From Streptomyces sp. GQFP (GTDB taxonomy: Bacteria > Actinomycetota > Actinomycetes > Streptomycetales > Streptomycetaceae), in assembly GCF_021545335.1 (NCBI RefSeq), contig NZ_CP089312.1:1240001-1304000 (forward strand): 64,000 nucleotides of DNA, in the 5' to 3' direction. The notes beneath the pieces were generated by a model, which searched no databases, was not told the origin of the DNA, and was given only the letters and a program-made list of their open reading frames with translations. A program made the translations under genes and the position numbers. Positions 61,945 to 64,000 of this stretch are shown piece by piece (position 1 is the first letter of the stretch; every line of letters begins with the position of its first letter).

Positions 61945-63252
61945 ATGAGCGCGCCCGCGCCCGCCCCCGACCTGCGGCCCCCTCGTCCGGAGCACTCCCG
62001 CAGAGCCCTGTTCGCGGGCTCGGTGGGGAACTTCATCGAGTGGTACGAGTTCGGCGTCTACGGCTACTTCGCGACGGTGATCGCGGCCCGCTTCTTCACC
62101 CCGGAGGGCGGCAGCGAGGCCGAGGCGCTGGTGAAAACGTATGCGTCCTTCGGACTGGCGTTCTTCTTCCGGCCGGTGGGCGCGGCCGTGTTCGGCCGGC
62201 TCGGTGACCGGATCGGCCGGCGGCCGGTGCTGATCCTGGTGATCGCGCTGATGACGGGCGCCACGACACTGATCGGCGTGCTGCCGACGTACGACACGGT
62301 CGGCGCCCTCGCACCCTGGCTGCTGACGCTGCTCCGGGTGGTCCAAGGGCTTTCGGCGGGCGGCGAGTTCGGGGGCGCGGTCTCCGTGATGACCGAGTTC
62401 GCGCCACCGGGGCGGCGCGGGCTGTACGGGTCGTGGCAGTCGTTCACGGTGGCGCTGGGACTGCTGGCCGGGGCGGGCGCGGCGGCCCTGCTCGCCACAC
62501 TGCTCACCGAGGCCCAACTGGCCGACTGGGGCTGGCGGTTGCCGTTCCTGCTGACACTGCCGCTGGCGCTGGGCGCGCTGTGGCTGAGACTGCGACTGGA
62601 GGAAACCCCGGACTTCGAACGAGCGACCGCCACCGCGACCGCCGCGGAGAGCCCGCCCGCCCGTGAGATCGCACGGGCCGTCGCGGTGGGCGCCGGGCGG
62701 ATCATGGGCTGGGCCGCCGCCGGTTACACCTTCCTCGTCGTACTCCCCTCCTACCTCCAGAGCACCCTGCACGCGAGCTTTCAACAGGCGCTGCTCGCCA
62801 CGGTGTTGGCCAATCTGGGGTTCGCGGCGACGATCGTACCGGCCGGGTGGTTCAGCGACCGGGTGGGGCGGCGGCCGGTGATGCTGGCCGGGGCGGTGCT
62901 GGTGGTGGTCCTGGCGGTGCCGCTGCTCAACCTCCTTCAGGACGCGGGTACTTCGAACCCGGTGAAGGGGGTGGCGGTGTTCGGGGCGGGCGCGGTGGTC
63001 GGGCTGATGGCGGGTCCGGGCCCGGCGATGCTCGCCGAACTGTTTCCGACGAGCGCGCGATACACGGGCCTCGGCCTCGCCTACGCCCTCTCCAACGCGG
63101 TGTTCTCGGGGTGCGCGGGCCTGATCATCACGGAGACGGTGAAACGGACGGGGAACGTGGACGTCCCCGCGTACTACGCGGCGACGGTGTGCGCGGTGAG
63201 CGTGCTCGCGCTCGCCGCCTCCCCCAAGTTCGTTGCCGGAAAGGCGGGTTGA
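61945..63252 (+). CDS. MFS transporter, metabolite:H+ symporter (MHS) type
   Basis: 435 residues with about 12 transmembrane helices. The MHS signature near the N-terminus (AGSVGNFIEWYEFGVYGYFA) and the cytoplasmic loop motif (GRLGDRIGRRPVL) are clear. GGAAAGGACC precedes ATG 61945. It lies 4 nt before anmK on the same strand, so they should be co-transcribed. The substrate may be a MurNAc-derived or organic-acid compound; that is only context. Confidence 0.88.
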   Translation: MSAPAPAPDLRPPRPEHSRRALFAGSVGNFIEWYEFGVYGYFATVIAARFFTPEGGSEAEALVKTYASFGLAFFFRPVGAAVFGRLGDRIGRRPVLILVIALMTGATTLIGVLPTYDTVGALAPWLLTLLRVVQGLSAGGEFGGAVSVMTEFAPPGRRGLYGSWQSFTVALGLLAGAGAAALLATLLTEAQLADWGWRLPFLLTLPLALGALWLRLRLEETPDFERATATATAAESPPAREIARAVAVGAGRIMGWAAAGYTFLVVLPSYLQSTLHASFQQALLATVLANLGFAATIVPAGWFSDRVGRRPVMLAGAVLVVVLAVPLLNLLQDAGTSNPVKGVAVFGAGAVVGLMAGPGPAMLAELFPTSARYTGLGLAYALSNAVFSGCAGLIITETVKRTGNVDVPAYYAATVCAVSVLALAASPKFVAGKAG

Positions 63253-63256
63253 GGGC

Positions 63257-64000
63257 ATGCGGGTGATCGGTCTGATGTCCGGGACGTCGTACGACGCCAT
63301 CGACGCGGCGGCGGCCGAGCTGACCCTGGTCGGCGACAGCCTCGTACTGCGCCCGCTGGGAATGGTGAGCGAGCCGTACGACGCCGAACTGCGGGAGTCG
63401 CTGGCGGCGGCGCTGCCTCCGGCCGCCACCTCCCTGTCCGAGGTGTGCCGCCTCGACACCAGGATCGGGCAGGCCTTCGCGAGGGCGGCCGTCCGTGCGG
63501 TGCGCGAACTGTGCGGCGGGGAAGCGGAGTTGATCGCCTCGCACGGCCAGACGGTCTACCATTGGGTGGATGCCGGGCAGGCGCACGGCACCCTCCAACT
63601 CGGCCAACCGGCCTGGATCGCCGAGGCGACCGGACTGCCCGTGGTCGCCGACTTCCGCCCGCGCGACATCGCCGCCGGCGGCCAGGGCGCCCCGCTGGTC
63701 AGCCTGGTCGACCTGCTGTGGCTGCGCGGCCGACCGGGCACGCCCGTCGCCCTGAACCTCGGCGGCATCGCCAACCTCACGGCCCCGGACGGCACCGCCT
63801 TCGACACCGGACCGGGCTGCGCGCTGATCGACGCGGCGGCGAAGGGCTTCAGCGGCGGCAGGCTCACGTACGACGCCGAGGGCGCCCTGGCTGCCCGGGG
63901 CACAGTCCACGGCCCGCTGCTGCGACGCCTGTTGGACGAGCCGTACTACACACTGCCCGCACCCCGCACCACCGGCAAGGAGCTGTTCCACCTCGGCTAC
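63257..64000 (+). CDS. anmK: Anhydro-N-acetylmuramic acid kinase, 3' end outside window
   Basis: 248 codons seen. The N-terminal ATP-binding motif is RVIGLMSGTSYDAID. Family segments SHGQTVYHW, DFRPRDIAAGGQGAPLV and NLGGIANLTAPDG are present. It phosphorylates and opens 1,6-anhydro-MurNAc in peptidoglycan recycling. The ATG lies 4 nt after the transporter stop, suggesting the MHS protein takes up a related compound. Confidence 0.92.
   Translation, partial: MRVIGLMSGTSYDAIDAAAAELTLVGDSLVLRPLGMVSEPYDAELRESLAAALPPAATSLSEVCRLDTRIGQAFARAAVRAVRELCGGEAELIASHGQTVYHWVDAGQAHGTLQLGQPAWIAEATGLPVVADFRPRDIAAGGQGAPLVSLVDLLWLRGRPGTPVALNLGGIANLTAPDGTAFDTGPGCALIDAAAKGFSGGRLTYDAEGALAARGTVHGPLLRRLLDEPYYTLPAPRTTGKELFHLGY

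Overview
The window is high-GC actinobacterial DNA, almost certainly from a Streptomyces chromosome. Third codon positions are strongly G/C, GTG and TTG starts are common, and the gene set is typical: an SsgA-like sporulation protein, a WhiB-like protein, a two-domain laccase and a MarR-controlled pca operon. From memory, the order pca operon - ATP-dependent ligase / LigD polymerase - small laccase - Wbl - SsgD - fatty-acid genes resembles the SCO67xx part of the S. coelicolor right arm. That comparison is recollection, not a search.

Layout. 0-7.2 kb: a truncated secreted X-Pro peptidase, a secreted M1 peptidase, an SDR, and a sugar-type ABC operon (permease, binding lipoprotein, double ATPase). 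7.3-16.3 kb: IclR regulator, benzoylformate-decarboxylase-like enzyme, a 100-bp-armed inverted repeat, then a fatty-acid oxidation block (FadB-like, thiolase, AMACR-like enzyme) with a likely TetR operator, and a saccharopine-reductase-like protein. 16.3-28.6 kb: small membrane protein, endonuclease V, BNR-repeat protein, SsgD-like protein, ABC-F protein with a leader that may act by attenuation, DDAH, acyl-ACP desaturase behind a triple palindromic operator, a 1118-aa HEAT-type protein whose 3' end is duplicated, a Wbl protein and a VOC protein. 28.7-35.7 kb: LacI regulator, Tat-exported small laccase, and divergently a secreted ThuA/sugar-dehydrogenase fusion coupled to a cupredoxin/Ig-like/DUF1080 fusion. 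These look like one extracytoplasmic copper and keto-sugar system. 35.8-48.1 kb: the LigD-type polymerase and the ATP-dependent ligase of non-homologous end joining. They should be a compact divergent pair but are separated by about 10.2 kb of short-gene accessory DNA. It is bounded by a near-identical 15-bp sequence and has an integrase-tail remnant at the left end. 48.2-58.1 kb: DUF3048 lipoprotein, a degenerate 31-bp tandem repeat, IclR and MarR (PcaV) regulators, and a complete pcaIJFHGBL operon for protocatechuate degradation. 58.1-64 kb: SDR, a very large STAND ATPase lacking the usual LuxR helix-turn-helix, an MHS-family transporter, and the start of anhydro-MurNAc kinase (anmK).

How the parts work together. 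The pca enzymes open protocatechuate and take it to succinyl-CoA and acetyl-CoA. The MarR repressor reads from the same intergenic region, where a perfect 18-bp palindrome sits just downstream of a candidate promoter. The accessory element contains several chains of genes overlapping by exactly 4 nt, at least two frameshifted genes, and no replication, relaxase or TraB-like gene. It therefore looks like a decayed integrative element or island rather than an active one.
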